DNA from: Muribaculaceae bacterium
GTDB lineage: Bacteria > Bacteroidota > Bacteroidia > Bacteroidales > Muribaculaceae
DNA: 43,327 nucleotides
Assembly: GCA_029052265.1 (NCBI GenBank)
Contig: JAIDJJ010000163.1
Coordinates: 1 to 43,327, forward strand
Direction: 5' to 3'
Numbering within the stretch: position 1 is the stretch's first letter; each line of letters opens with the position of its first letter. The position numbers were made by a program, and so were the translations under genes. The notes below the pieces were generated by a model, which saw nothing but the letters and a program-made list of their open reading frames with translations, searched no databases and was not told the DNA's origin. Below are positions 33,102 through 42,342 of the stretch, piece by piece.

Positions 33102-35597
33102 TTATTGCTTTTGTGTAGTCGGGATGGTGAGGGTCGTGGATTTGAGCAATGGCGATGACAATGTGATAGTTACGGCACCGACTGTGTTCGTGTCGGCGTG
33201 CTCTTCACGTCCTCCGTGCCGGCGCATCCCTTTCCTGACCGGCGGAATCCGTGTCGGATCGATCGAACGCACGTATGCCATCAGACTTCCCCTGAACACC
33301 CGCTGACGGTTGTCGCGATAGTTCCCCATATCTGAATTGTCACCCGATTCAAGTGCGATAAGTTCGGCAGGACCGGATACTCTGACCGACACTTCATTGT
33401 CGGCAAGTTTTACAGGTATTCCGTTCTCGTCGACCACTTCGATCATGAGATGAGCCACTTCACCGTTGCCATTGAAAGCTTCCTTGTCAGACACGACATT
33501 GATTGCATATGGTCTTCCGGAGGTCGATACAGAGTAGGAAGATTCAGCAGAGCCGTCGTTTCCGATCCCTTCGGCAGTCAGTTTGCCGGGGGAGAAAGGT
33601 ATATCCCAGTGGATTATTCCGGTAGCGTCGTCCATAGGCTTTATGGCTCCAACCTCTTTACCGTCAAGAAGGAGGCGGGCTTTTGGAGAGTTGGTGTAAC
33701 ATACTACCCGGATTGTATCTCCGGGTTCATAATTCCAATTGTCCCAAGCATCTATCGACAGCCAGTTGCCACGATCCGGTTTCGGGTAGGTTCCAATATA
33801 AGTGACAGGCGTTTCGCTCCACAATGACGCACGGAACATTCCACGTGGCTTCGGATCCCCTTTGAAATCAAGCAGTCCGGTATAGAGCCCTCTTGATGGC
33901 CATGCTCCGGACTCGCCGAGGTAGTCTATTCCGGTCCATATAAACTGACCGAAAATGAAATCCTTGTCTCTTACCGCTTTCCAAGCATCGTAATCAGAGC
34001 GGTTCTCGCTGCCGTAGATCACGCGGTCAGGATAAGTCTTATGGTCGAGGTCATAGCGGTCTTCCGTATAATTATATCCCACCACGTCCACCGCTTCCGG
34101 ATAGGCTGTCTGATTCGACATCACCACGCCGGCGAGCGCTCCGGTGGTAGGGCGAGAGGTGTCGATACCTTTCACCACTTTAGCAAGGCGTTTCGCGATC
34201 TCCCCGATGCGCATCGCGTCAGGGGCTTCAGGGTTATAGCCACCATACATAGGTTGGGATATGGCTGAATTGTTTCCGTCGAGCACCGGGTGGGAATACG
34301 GATCGTTGGGATAGTCCACTTCGTTGCCAATGCTCCAGAGGAAGACGGAAGGATGGTTGCGGTCACGGCGCACCATATCAGCGACATCACGGTCTATCCA
34401 TTCCTCGAAGAAATCATATGATCCGTCAAAACCCGGCTCACCCTTGTTCCATCCTTTTATCCATTTGCGTTTCGGAAATTCCCATTCGTCGCTCGCCTCG
34501 TCCATGACAAGGAGTCCGAGACGGTCGGCGAGGTCATAGACAGCGGGTGCCTGAGGGTTGTGGCTCATGCGGAGAGCGTTCACTCCGAGATTTTTCAGAT
34601 TGCGCAGACGGCGTTCCCATACCTCTTCAGGCACTACGGCTCCGAGCGCTCCGGCGTCATGATGTATGCAGACCCCTTTCACCTTCATATTCTTGCCGTT
34701 GAGGGCAAAACCATTATCTGGGTCAAAAGAGAGAGTGCGGATTCCGACGGGGATATCAGAAGAGTCAATCACTTTCCCATTTTCAATCAGTTCGGTGCGC
34801 AGAGTGTAAAGATAAGGAGATTCAAGGCTCCACAAACTGACATCCGGCACAGTCATTGTCAGGACGTTGTCTGCCGATGCTTTTTTTCGTGCCGATGCCA
34901 CAGTTTTTCCTTCTGCATTGATGAGAGTGGTCTTCACTTCCATCCCTTTCACCGGATTCTCAACTGCCACTCCCGTCTTGACTGTAGCTTTTTTCCCTTT
35001 TACGGCAGTAGTCTCGAATCCCACGCCCCATTGTGCGATATGAGATGCGGGAGCCTCGACGAGATAGACATCGCGATATATTCCCGATCCTGTGTAATAT
35101 CTGGAATCGGCATAGCGGCTATGGTCTACGCGCACAGATATGACATTGTCTCCTTCTTTAAGATAGGGTGTAAGGTCGTACATGAATGATGCATATCCGT
35201 TAGGACGGTGTCCCAAAAGGTGTCCGTTGATGTAGACGTCGCTACGGTTGTAGACCCCTTCGAAATATAGATAGATCTTGTCGCCGGCTTCAGACGGCTT
35301 GTAATTGAAATGCTTGCGGTACCATCCGATACCACCGGGAAGATACCCTGTGCCGCTGGCGAGATCCGGAGAATATGTCCCTTCAATGCTCCAGTCGTGG
35401 GGAAGGGAAAGTCGGCGCCATGTCGAGTCGGCATATTCCGGGAGAGCCGCCTCTTTTACATCATTGAGATTGAAAAGCCATCCTTCATTAAATTTCTCAG
35501 GTTTGCCGAAGCTGACTTGCGCCTGCATCCCGGCAAAAGAAAAGCAAAGAGCCGTGCCTAAGACGGCTCTCTGAATATTTATGATGAATCTGTTCAT
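33102..35597 (-). CDS. glycoside hydrolase family 2 (beta-galactosidase-like)
   Basis: The 831-aa exported enzyme has a signal peptide (to about residue 26, MQAQ), an N-terminal jelly-roll sugar-binding domain (about 37-185), an Ig-like domain, and a TIM barrel (about 295-600) with HNPQAPAVYDLADRLGLLVMDE. Acid/base Glu426 lies in WSIGNEV and nucleophile Glu531 in YGSENRSDY. C-terminal Ig-like regions follow (DUF4982-type, around TNSPKARLLLDGKEVG). It starts 15 bp after the GH30 gene, forming a two-gene unit. The likely activity is exo-beta-galactosidase on oligosaccharides in the periplasm; beta-glucuronidase or related specificities are possible within GH2. Confidence 0.92.
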   Translation of the reverse strand: MNRFIINIQRAVLGTALCFSFAGMQAQVSFGKPEKFNEGWLFNLNDVKEAALPEYADSTWRRLSLPHDWSIEGTYSPDLASGTGYLPGGIGWYRKHFNYKPSEAGDKIYLYFEGVYNRSDVYINGHLLGHRPNGYASFMYDLTPYLKEGDNVISVRVDHSRYADSRYYTGSGIYRDVYLVEAPASHIAQWGVGFETTAVKGKKATVKTGVAVENPVKGMEVKTTLINAEGKTVASARKKASADNVLTMTVPDVSLWSLESPYLYTLRTELIENGKVIDSSDIPVGIRTLSFDPDNGFALNGKNMKVKGVCIHHDAGALGAVVPEEVWERRLRNLKNLGVNALRMSHNPQAPAVYDLADRLGLLVMDEASDEWEFPKRKWIKGWNKGEPGFDGSYDFFEEWIDRDVADMVRRDRNHPSVFLWSIGNEVDYPNDPYSHPVLDGNNSAISQPMYGGYNPEAPDAMRIGEIAKRLAKVVKGIDTSRPTTGALAGVVMSNQTAYPEAVDVVGYNYTEDRYDLDHKTYPDRVIYGSENRSDYDAWKAVRDKDFIFGQFIWTGIDYLGESGAWPSRGLYTGLLDFKGDPKPRGMFRASLWSETPVTYIGTYPKPDRGNWLSIDAWDNWNYEPGDTIRVVCYTNSPKARLLLDGKEVGAIKPMDDATGIIHWDIPFSPGKLTAEGIGNDGSAESSYSVSTSGRPYAINVVSDKEAFNGNGEVAHLMIEVVDENGIPVKLADNEVSVRVSGPAELIALESGDNSDMGNYRDNRQRVFRGSLMAYVRSIDPTRIPPVRKGMRRHGGREEHADTNTVGAVTITLSSPLLKSTTLTIPTTQKQ

Positions 35598-35612
35598 GGT
35601 GGTTATGTGGAA

Positions 35613-37274
35613 TTAAAAATTGTAGACCACGGTTGTCACGCTCGCAGGGTCGATAAAGATTTTATCGTTCAGATTAAACCGTTCCTGCTTGAGTTGTTTT
35701 GTAGCGGTCGTGGTATAGGTGAAGGCAGACTTTGCACCTTCGGGAGCCGCCATGTCAAGACTTACACCGCGTTCCTTGTCGTAGTTTGTCAGCACGATCA
35801 CGAGGCGGCTGTTGTCGGGCGCCATATATGCCGTACCGAAGAAATCTTTCGACTCATCGAGAGTGAGACCGACGCGCTTATAGCCCGGGCGTACAAACAG
35901 GCTGTAATTGCCGAGCACCCACAGGTTGGGGGTAGCTTTCACATTCCCTTCCGCAGTGAAGTCGTTGCTGTATTCACCTCCTGCCGGAGTGGTCTTTATC
36001 AGTTCAAACCTGTTTTTCTGACCCCAGCGTTCCACCGACATTGCGGTCCAGTAGCTCCATGAGGAACACCCTGCAACAGTGATGTCGTTATGAATGATGC
36101 GCGACATATATTGTGCTATATCAAACTCACTGACCTGATCGTATGAGCCTCCCAGTTCGGACGGCTCCTTGTCGAGCATTGACCATTCCGTCTGCCATAC
36201 CTTTATACCTTTGGCGTCAGCCGCGTTTTTAACCCGTGATCTCACCGTGCGCATGTCGCTCCAGTTGTCGAATGTCCAGTAGCTGTGTCCGGCGATCGCT
36301 TTCTCAATATGAGTAAGATCGCCCACGTATGATTCGGAAGAGGGGTCGAAAAATGCATTGATAGTGTTCTCGCGGCTGCTGTTGCCACCGTAAGTATATT
36401 CCCACGAAGCGGCTTCCCCGATGAGAATGGATGTGGAAAGATTGCGTTTCGTGAGAGCGTCGTCAAGTTCGCGGGTTAGTCGCGCCACTTCCGAGTTCTG
36501 CCATCCGGAACCTTCCTGAGCGTTCCCTTCCCAGTTGTATTGCGGTTCGTTGACCGGAGAGATGTGAGAGATATTGTAACCTTCTGCAATGAAGTGCTCC
36601 GCCACCTGCGCCATATAGTCGGCATAAAGTCCGTAGCAGTCATCCTTCAGGTTCGAATATGCGCCTTCGTCGGAACGTCCCTGTCCGTTCTTGGTGTATT
36701 GCACAAGCGGGGAGTTGCTGAACAGCACGAATTTTTCCACTTTATTGTTTTTTGCCTGCTGCATGAAATATCTCTGTCCGGCACACTTGTTCCAATCGTA
36801 GCTGCCTGAAGCTGAAAGGTAGCTTTCTGCACGGTTGTTGGCGTTGTCATCATTTATTCCCGATGCCGCCCCGATTTCGTCAGTGCCGGCACCAAGGTTT
36901 ACTCTCCACATCGAAAGCCCGATACCTTGTGGCTGTCCGTCGGAAGAGATGTTTTGAGAGAAGAGCCAGCGAGCCAGCTGAAGGCGGTTTGCACTCCAGT
37001 ACTGTCCTATTTTATTCGGGAGCCAGCAGTCGGATGCCCCGAATCCCTCCATTTCCTGATAATGGGCGGCGGGATCGACAGTTATTTTACGATTGTTGAG
37101 AGTGAATGAGGGAGTGGGCGACACCACATTGTCGTTTTCCCCCGGAGTCGGCTGGGGAGCGGGATCAGGATCTTCGCCTGCCGGACGTTTTGTCGATTCG
37201 CCCGGATCATCGGAGCCACATGCGCATAAAGACAAGGCGAATGCTCCGCAGAGGAGATATTTTGTCAGTTTCAT
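35613..37274 (-). CDS. GH30 family lipoprotein glycosidase (endo-beta-1,6-galactanase-like)
   Basis: The 553-aa product has a lipoprotein signal with Cys19 (SLCACGSDD), a Pro-rich spacer (about 30-55), then a (beta/alpha)8 barrel with EMEGFGASDCWL near 74-85, acid/base Glu243 in SPVNEPQYNWEG and nucleophile Glu363 in VWQTEWSML. A C-terminal beta-sandwich follows. This combination, with QYNWEGN and TEWSM, is like GH30 enzymes annotated as beta-1,6-galactanases; glucosylceramidase- or xylanase-type GH30 enzymes are alternatives. It is probably surface-exposed and feeds the SusC/SusD pair, with the GH2 enzyme finishing the oligosaccharides. Confidence 0.9.
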   Translation of the reverse strand: MKLTKYLLCGAFALSLCACGSDDPGESTKRPAGEDPDPAPQPTPGENDNVVSPTPSFTLNNRKITVDPAAHYQEMEGFGASDCWLPNKIGQYWSANRLQLARWLFSQNISSDGQPQGIGLSMWRVNLGAGTDEIGAASGINDDNANNRAESYLSASGSYDWNKCAGQRYFMQQAKNNKVEKFVLFSNSPLVQYTKNGQGRSDEGAYSNLKDDCYGLYADYMAQVAEHFIAEGYNISHISPVNEPQYNWEGNAQEGSGWQNSEVARLTRELDDALTKRNLSTSILIGEAASWEYTYGGNSSRENTINAFFDPSSESYVGDLTHIEKAIAGHSYWTFDNWSDMRTVRSRVKNAADAKGIKVWQTEWSMLDKEPSELGGSYDQVSEFDIAQYMSRIIHNDITVAGCSSWSYWTAMSVERWGQKNRFELIKTTPAGGEYSNDFTAEGNVKATPNLWVLGNYSLFVRPGYKRVGLTLDESKDFFGTAYMAPDNSRLVIVLTNYDKERGVSLDMAAPEGAKSAFTYTTTATKQLKQERFNLNDKIFIDPASVTTVVYNF

Positions 37275-37340
37275 GAGTCTATTTAGAATTTAGAATTTAG
37301 AGTTGTGAGTCGATTGTGTATTCACAACAGAAAAGAAAGA

Positions 37341-37374
37341 GGGGGCATGTCGGCGCTGTCGTCGGCATGCCCCC
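37341..37374 (-). terminator. hairpin between susD and the GH30 gene
   Basis: GGGGGCATG (37341-37349) pairs with CATGCCCCC (37366-37374), and the inner GTCGGC partly extends it. On the minus strand it is followed by TCTTTCTTTTCTG. It probably ends or attenuates susCD transcription before the GH30-GH2 genes. Confidence 0.7.
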
Positions 37375-37458
37375 GGTTAATTTAACTACAATTTTACCTT
37401 AAGATTATGTTTGTTAAGAATTTTTCAAAATTGAAGTTCCTTAAATAGTATTTTGAAG

Positions 37459-39135
37459 TTACCAGCCGGGATTCTGTTTGATGGCGCCGTTGGAATGCTG
37501 TATTTCATAAAGCGGAATCGGGTAGAGAAGGTCTCTGTCTTCCTGGAACCGGTATCCCTTGTTGCTGGGTTCTCCCTGGTTCCATGCCTCATACATGTCA
37601 GCATCATCGCCGGTGTTGTATTTAACGAAAGAACCGTTGGGACCAAACACGTTGCACATCATTTTCTTGCCGTTTTCGCAATCCCAGCGACGAAGGTCGT
37701 ATAGACGGCATTGTTCATGTGCAAGTTCAAGACGGCGTTCGGCACGGATAGCGTCGCGGAGGGTTGTGCCGGTTGAGGATACATCGGCGAGACCTACACG
37801 GTTGCGCACCTGATTGAGTGCCCACTGTGCGTTTGTGTTGTCGCCTGTTTCCGCACAAGCCTCTGCATACATCAGGAGCACGTCGGCATAGCGGAGCACA
37901 CGGTGGTTCAAAGGAATCTTGTCGGTGTTGTAGATTTCCGGACGATCTTCGAGAGGCACGAAGTATTTACGGATGATACGTGCTGACTTGTGCTGTGCCG
38001 GGTCGATGATGTAAGTTGAGTTGAAAGTGTCATCAGTCCAGCCGAAATCTTCCTTGTATCCGACGAACTTCTGGTCTGTGATCTTCAAAAAAGATTTGTT
38101 GTTTTCCACAAAACGTCCGAAATCGTTCTCTCCTGCAATTTCAGTGCAGGCTGTCTTGATGATGGTCCAGCGTAGACGCTCTGTGTCGCCAGCAGCGATG
38201 AATGCATTCTCAAGGTCGGAAGTCGGTTGTCCCCAGCTCCAGCCGTCGCCCACGCCGTTGCGGCATCCTGTCACGATGGTGAGTGAACCGCCGGTGGCAT
38301 ACTGGTCGCCGTTATACATCTGCTGAACCTCAAAGAGCGATTCCTTGCTGTTGTTGTGTTTTACACTCCACACGTCGCCGAAGTTAGGAAGAAGTTCATA
38401 CTCTCCTTCGTCGATGATGGTTTTCAGAGTGGCTTTAGCCTCTTCCCATTTCCCCTGATAGAGCTGTGCTTTACCAAGGATGCCGAGGGCGGCGCCTCTT
38501 GTGGCGCGTCCCATATCTGTTGCAGCATACTGACTGCGCTGAGGCAGTGCGGCGGCAGCCGCCTTGAGTTCAGACTCTATCCATGCGTAGCATTCAGCTT
38601 CAGAAGAACGCTCGATGCCGTCGACTGATTTTGCATATTCAAGCACCATGGGCACACCTCCGAAGTTGCGCACGAGATCGAAATAGAAGAAAGCACGCAA
38701 AAACTGCACTTCGGCTACACGTTGTGCACGGAGAGTTTCATCCATCGGAGCGTTAGGTATGCGCTCCATGCCAAGGTTGCAGGAAGCTATGCCTTGATAG
38801 CGTGCGCCCCAGAAGTTCTGGAGAATGCCGCTGTTCTGACCGTTGGGCATGAAGTGGGTTATGTCTTGATAACCATCGTCCTGGGTTGTGTTGCCATCCC
38901 AGAGGTCGTCGGTAGTCATATCGCTCATTAGCCATGTGTTGTAGACCTGCCACCAGCCGCCACCTTTGGCGATCTGGAAATAGCAGCCCCCAACGTATGA
39001 ATTTACCTCCTCTTCACTCTGGAAATAAGTGTCGAGGTTCTCGGTTCCGCGGATGTCTTCAGTCAGGAAGTCGTTGCAAGAAGAGAGAGCTGACATTCCT
39101 GCAATAACTGCGAGAGAATATATGATTTTTTTCAT
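37459..39135 (-). CDS. SusD/RagB-like surface glycan-binding lipoprotein
   Basis: A 558-aa protein with lipoprotein signal (Cys20 in LSSCNDFL), the SusD N-terminal pattern (ENLDTYFQSEEEVNSYVGGCY), TPR-like helices and the conserved C-terminal end (HEQCRLYDLRRWDCE, then LLYPIPLYEIQHSNGAIKQNPGW). It forms the lid of the SusC channel and binds the substrate on the cell surface. It starts 44 bp after susC, the standard order. Confidence 0.95.
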   Translation of the reverse strand: MKKIIYSLAVIAGMSALSSCNDFLTEDIRGTENLDTYFQSEEEVNSYVGGCYFQIAKGGGWWQVYNTWLMSDMTTDDLWDGNTTQDDGYQDITHFMPNGQNSGILQNFWGARYQGIASCNLGMERIPNAPMDETLRAQRVAEVQFLRAFFYFDLVRNFGGVPMVLEYAKSVDGIERSSEAECYAWIESELKAAAAALPQRSQYAATDMGRATRGAALGILGKAQLYQGKWEEAKATLKTIIDEGEYELLPNFGDVWSVKHNNSKESLFEVQQMYNGDQYATGGSLTIVTGCRNGVGDGWSWGQPTSDLENAFIAAGDTERLRWTIIKTACTEIAGENDFGRFVENNKSFLKITDQKFVGYKEDFGWTDDTFNSTYIIDPAQHKSARIIRKYFVPLEDRPEIYNTDKIPLNHRVLRYADVLLMYAEACAETGDNTNAQWALNQVRNRVGLADVSSTGTTLRDAIRAERRLELAHEQCRLYDLRRWDCENGKKMMCNVFGPNGSFVKYNTGDDADMYEAWNQGEPSNKGYRFQEDRDLLYPIPLYEIQHSNGAIKQNPGW

Positions 39136-39179
39136 TGAAATAGTCTTTAAAATCCTTAGACGTCGTTGTGTCTGGTTAA

Positions 39180-42100
39180 TTAAAATTTGAAGTCAACGCC
39201 GAAGAGGAAGGTCTTGGGTGTGGGATATTTAGCCTGGTCGATACCTGTCTCTATCACTCCTCCGTCATAGAACGGACGTTCCGGATCCATTCCGGTGTAT
39301 TTTGTGAAAGTGAATAGATTCTGGGCAGAGAAATATAGACGAAGATTGAAATCTCCGAGCCATTTTTCGGGGAATGTATAGCCGAGGGTGAGAAGCTTGC
39401 AGCGGAAATAGCTTCCGTCTTCAACGAAGAAGCTTGACACGCGGGTATAATTCTGGTTCAGGTCGTTGTAAGAGAGGCGGGGAATGTCGTTGCTTGTCCC
39501 TTCTCCGTTCCATGCCTTCGCGAGAGTGCCGGCATATACGTTCTGACCGCTTGTGCCTGAATAGCGTCCTTTCTGCAGGTTGAATATGTCGTTGCCGAAA
39601 GTGCCGTAGAAGTTTGCAAGGAAATCCCATCCTTTGTAGTTGAGCCCGATGTTGAATCCCATCATCAGGTCCGGATAGGGGTTGCCGATATATTTCTTGT
39701 CGTTTTCGTTAAGCTGACCGTCGTGGTTCAGATCAAGGAAACGGATGTCGCCCGGTTGTGCGTCAGGCTGTATCAGCTTGCCGTGTTCGTCGGTGTGGGC
39801 ATAAACCTCTTCCCAGTTTTGGAAAAGACCGTCTGCCTGATACCCGTAGAATCTGGAGATAAGACCACCGTCTTCATTGCGGATTATGCTTTCAGGAAGC
39901 CCACCGCCTGCCCATACCGGACCGTCGCCTGAGAATCTGATAGCTTTGTTGCGGACGCCGGAGAGCTGCAGTCCGAGATCATAACCGAAGTCACCCACCT
40001 TGTCGTGCCAGTTGAGAGAGAGTTCCCAGCCGCGTGCTCGCATCTTACCGATATTCTGGGTCACTGCGCCCATCCATGCGGGATTGCCTGTGATGAGAAG
40101 AGTCTGGCGGGCGTAGAGCATGTCGTGGCTTGTCTTCTGGTAGAGATCGAAAGTGACGTCAAGTCTGTTGGAAAGAAGAGAGAGGTCGATGCCGAAGTCG
40201 ATGTCTTCCACGGTTTCCCACTTCAGGTTGGGGCTCCCCATCTGTCCCACGATAGTGGAGGGATAGCGGGAAGGGGTGGTGCCGAACACATAATTCACGC
40301 CATTGTCGAGAGTGGAGATGAAAAGACCGGGGTTGATTGCCTGGTTGCCCACTTTACCCCATCCGAGACGGATCTTGGCATTGTCGAGCCAATCGCGGGT
40401 GCCTTCCATGAAATTTTCTTCCGACAGACGCCATGCGGCTGAAACCGATGGGAATGCCGCCCATTTGTTGCCTTTAGCGAATTTGGAGCTGCCGTCGTAA
40501 CGGATGGACGCTGTGAGATAATAACGGCTATCGAAATTATACATCACACGTCCGAGCACAGAAGCGAGGGTCTGATAGGTAGCGCTGCCGGATGCGAACT
40601 GGTCGCCGGTTCCGGCGCTCACCTCATGGAGAAGATCGCTTGAGCCGGGGATATCCTGACGGGATGCATTCGCCCACCAGTCGGCGTAGCGTTCAGCAGT
40701 GAAGCCAACCATAGCGGTGAGGTTGTGCTTTTCTGCAAATGTATCCATATATGTGACGGTGTTGTTCCATGTCCAGTTGAGTGCGTCGGAATAGTTTCTG
40801 CCGGCACTGTTCTTTGTGTTTTGCTCGAGTGCGTCGATATGGAAAGCGTAATTATAGTAATCGTTTCTCTGATACCATGCGTTGACGCCGAACTGAGTGC
40901 GTAGAGTGATCTGGCTTATCGGCTTCACCTCGATATAGGGGTTCATGAGCACCTGCATCTTGGTGGTCTTGTTGTCCATACGAGCCAGCGAACCTGCGGG
41001 GTTCCATTCCTGGTTGTTGTATGAACGCTGATAATTGTTCATCGGGTTTGCCGGATCCCACTGGTCTTCCGGACGGAACACCGGGGTAGTGGGGTCCATC
41101 GCCATTGCTGCCGCGAAGAGTTCTGGAGAGTTTTCCCATTTCTCCATATTCGGAGCGATGTCGAGTCCGGCTTTCAGCCAATCGGTGAAGTTGTATTCGG
41201 TGTTTAGACGCACATTGAGTTTGTCCCAATAGCCGTAGTCGAACTGAGAGTTGTTCTTGAAATAACCTACAGAGAGACTGTATACATACTTGTCATTACC
41301 GCCGCGAACGCTGAGAGAATAGTTCTGGATGAGCGCAGTGTTGTTGACCACCTCGTCCCACCAGTCGGTTCCGTCCACATCAGCATAATTCACATAAGGG
41401 GAGTTCCATGGAGCCACACGTCCGTCGTTTTCATAACGCGCGTTGAACACCTTTTCATATTCGTTTGCACCGGCGATGCTTGGCTTGTCGATATGCTGCC
41501 ATCCTACAGATGCGGAGAAATCGACATGAGTCTTTCCTGCCTTACCTTTCTTGGTGGTGATTATGACTACGCCGTTAGACGCCCTTGTACCGTAGATAGC
41601 TGAGGCGGAAGCATCCTTGAGCACCTCCATGCTCTCGATGTCATTGTTGTTGATAAAGTTTATATTGGAAGTGTTCAGAGGCACACCGTCAACCACATAA
41701 AGAGGTGTTGAGCCGTTGACAGATGTTACACCGCGGATCATTACCTTTGGGGTAGTGCCGGGACCGCCGCCGGAAGCGACTTGCACACCCGGGACACGTC
41801 CCTGAAGGGCGTCCATAGCGTTGCCGGCGACCATCTCGTTGATCTCACCGCCTTTTATAGTGGATATGGAGCTTGTGAGGTCGCTTTTCTTTGCGACACC
41901 ATAACCCACTACCACCAGTTCGTCGAGAGAAGAAGAAGTTTCATCAAGGGCGACATCGATTGTGGTCCTGCCGTTTACTTTGACCGACATCTCGGAATAG
42001 CCCACATAATTGAACACAATTACAGCGTCGGGCGACACATTGTTGAGGATATAGTTTCCGTCAATATCGGTGGCGGTGCCTTTGTTGGTGCCCTGTATGC

Positions 42101-42227
42101 GCACGGATGCGCCGATAAGGGGTTCGCCGTCCGCTTTTGAAGTCACGGTGCCGCGGACGGTTATGTCCTGCGCCATTACAGATAGAGAAATCAGCGCGAG
42201 GCATAATGTCAGAATATACTTTTTCAT
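39180..42227 (-). CDS. SusC/RagA-like TonB-dependent outer-membrane transporter
   Basis: A 1015-aa transporter with signal peptide (MKKYILTLCLALISLSVMAQ), a carboxypeptidase-D-regulatory-like domain (about 22-95, VRGTVTSKADGEPLIGASV), a TonB box region (DELVVVGYGVAKKSDLTSS), a plug domain (GRVPGVQVASGGG, IYGTRASNGVVIITTKKGK) and a 22-strand barrel ending in KTFLFGVDFKF. It imports oligosaccharides into the periplasm with TonB energy. No anti-sigma-interacting STN domain precedes the carboxypeptidase-like domain, so it is not a FecA-type sensor. Confidence 0.96.
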   Translation of the reverse strand: MKKYILTLCLALISLSVMAQDITVRGTVTSKADGEPLIGASVRIQGTNKGTATDIDGNYILNNVSPDAVIVFNYVGYSEMSVKVNGRTTIDVALDETSSSLDELVVVGYGVAKKSDLTSSISTIKGGEINEMVAGNAMDALQGRVPGVQVASGGGPGTTPKVMIRGVTSVNGSTPLYVVDGVPLNTSNINFINNNDIESMEVLKDASASAIYGTRASNGVVIITTKKGKAGKTHVDFSASVGWQHIDKPSIAGANEYEKVFNARYENDGRVAPWNSPYVNYADVDGTDWWDEVVNNTALIQNYSLSVRGGNDKYVYSLSVGYFKNNSQFDYGYWDKLNVRLNTEYNFTDWLKAGLDIAPNMEKWENSPELFAAAMAMDPTTPVFRPEDQWDPANPMNNYQRSYNNQEWNPAGSLARMDNKTTKMQVLMNPYIEVKPISQITLRTQFGVNAWYQRNDYYNYAFHIDALEQNTKNSAGRNYSDALNWTWNNTVTYMDTFAEKHNLTAMVGFTAERYADWWANASRQDIPGSSDLLHEVSAGTGDQFASGSATYQTLASVLGRVMYNFDSRYYLTASIRYDGSSKFAKGNKWAAFPSVSAAWRLSEENFMEGTRDWLDNAKIRLGWGKVGNQAINPGLFISTLDNGVNYVFGTTPSRYPSTIVGQMGSPNLKWETVEDIDFGIDLSLLSNRLDVTFDLYQKTSHDMLYARQTLLITGNPAWMGAVTQNIGKMRARGWELSLNWHDKVGDFGYDLGLQLSGVRNKAIRFSGDGPVWAGGGLPESIIRNEDGGLISRFYGYQADGLFQNWEEVYAHTDEHGKLIQPDAQPGDIRFLDLNHDGQLNENDKKYIGNPYPDLMMGFNIGLNYKGWDFLANFYGTFGNDIFNLQKGRYSGTSGQNVYAGTLAKAWNGEGTSNDIPRLSYNDLNQNYTRVSSFFVEDGSYFRCKLLTLGYTFPEKWLGDFNLRLYFSAQNLFTFTKYTGMDPERPFYDGGVIETGIDQAKYPTPKTFLFGVDFKF

Positions 42228-42266
42228 GATATGAAAATCAAAATGTGGAAATTGTCTAAAAATAGA

Positions 42267-42300
42267 AGCCGGGAGAAAGGGGAGGACTTGTCTCCCGGCT
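42267..42300 (-). terminator. hairpin terminator or attenuator upstream of susC
   Basis: AGCCGGGAGA (42267-42276) pairs perfectly with TCTCCCGGCT (42291-42300) over 10 bp with a 14-nt loop. On the minus strand the stem is followed by TCTATTTTTAG. It lies between the SusE-like gene and susC. Confidence 0.7.
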
Positions 42301-42342
42301 CAGAAGTTTTATAGCTTCAGAATGATTCCGGATATGGTCAGA

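Noticed and set aside
34172..35189. Several long opposite-strand or off-frame ORFs in the GH2 gene (e.g. 209 aa at 34560-35189)
   Set aside because: They are shadows of a complete GH2 frame with intact catalytic motifs.
37283..37301. Triple ATTTAGA direct repeat before the GH30 gene
   Set aside because: Low-complexity 7-bp repeats like this are common in AT-rich Bacteroidetes spacers; no specific role can be supported.
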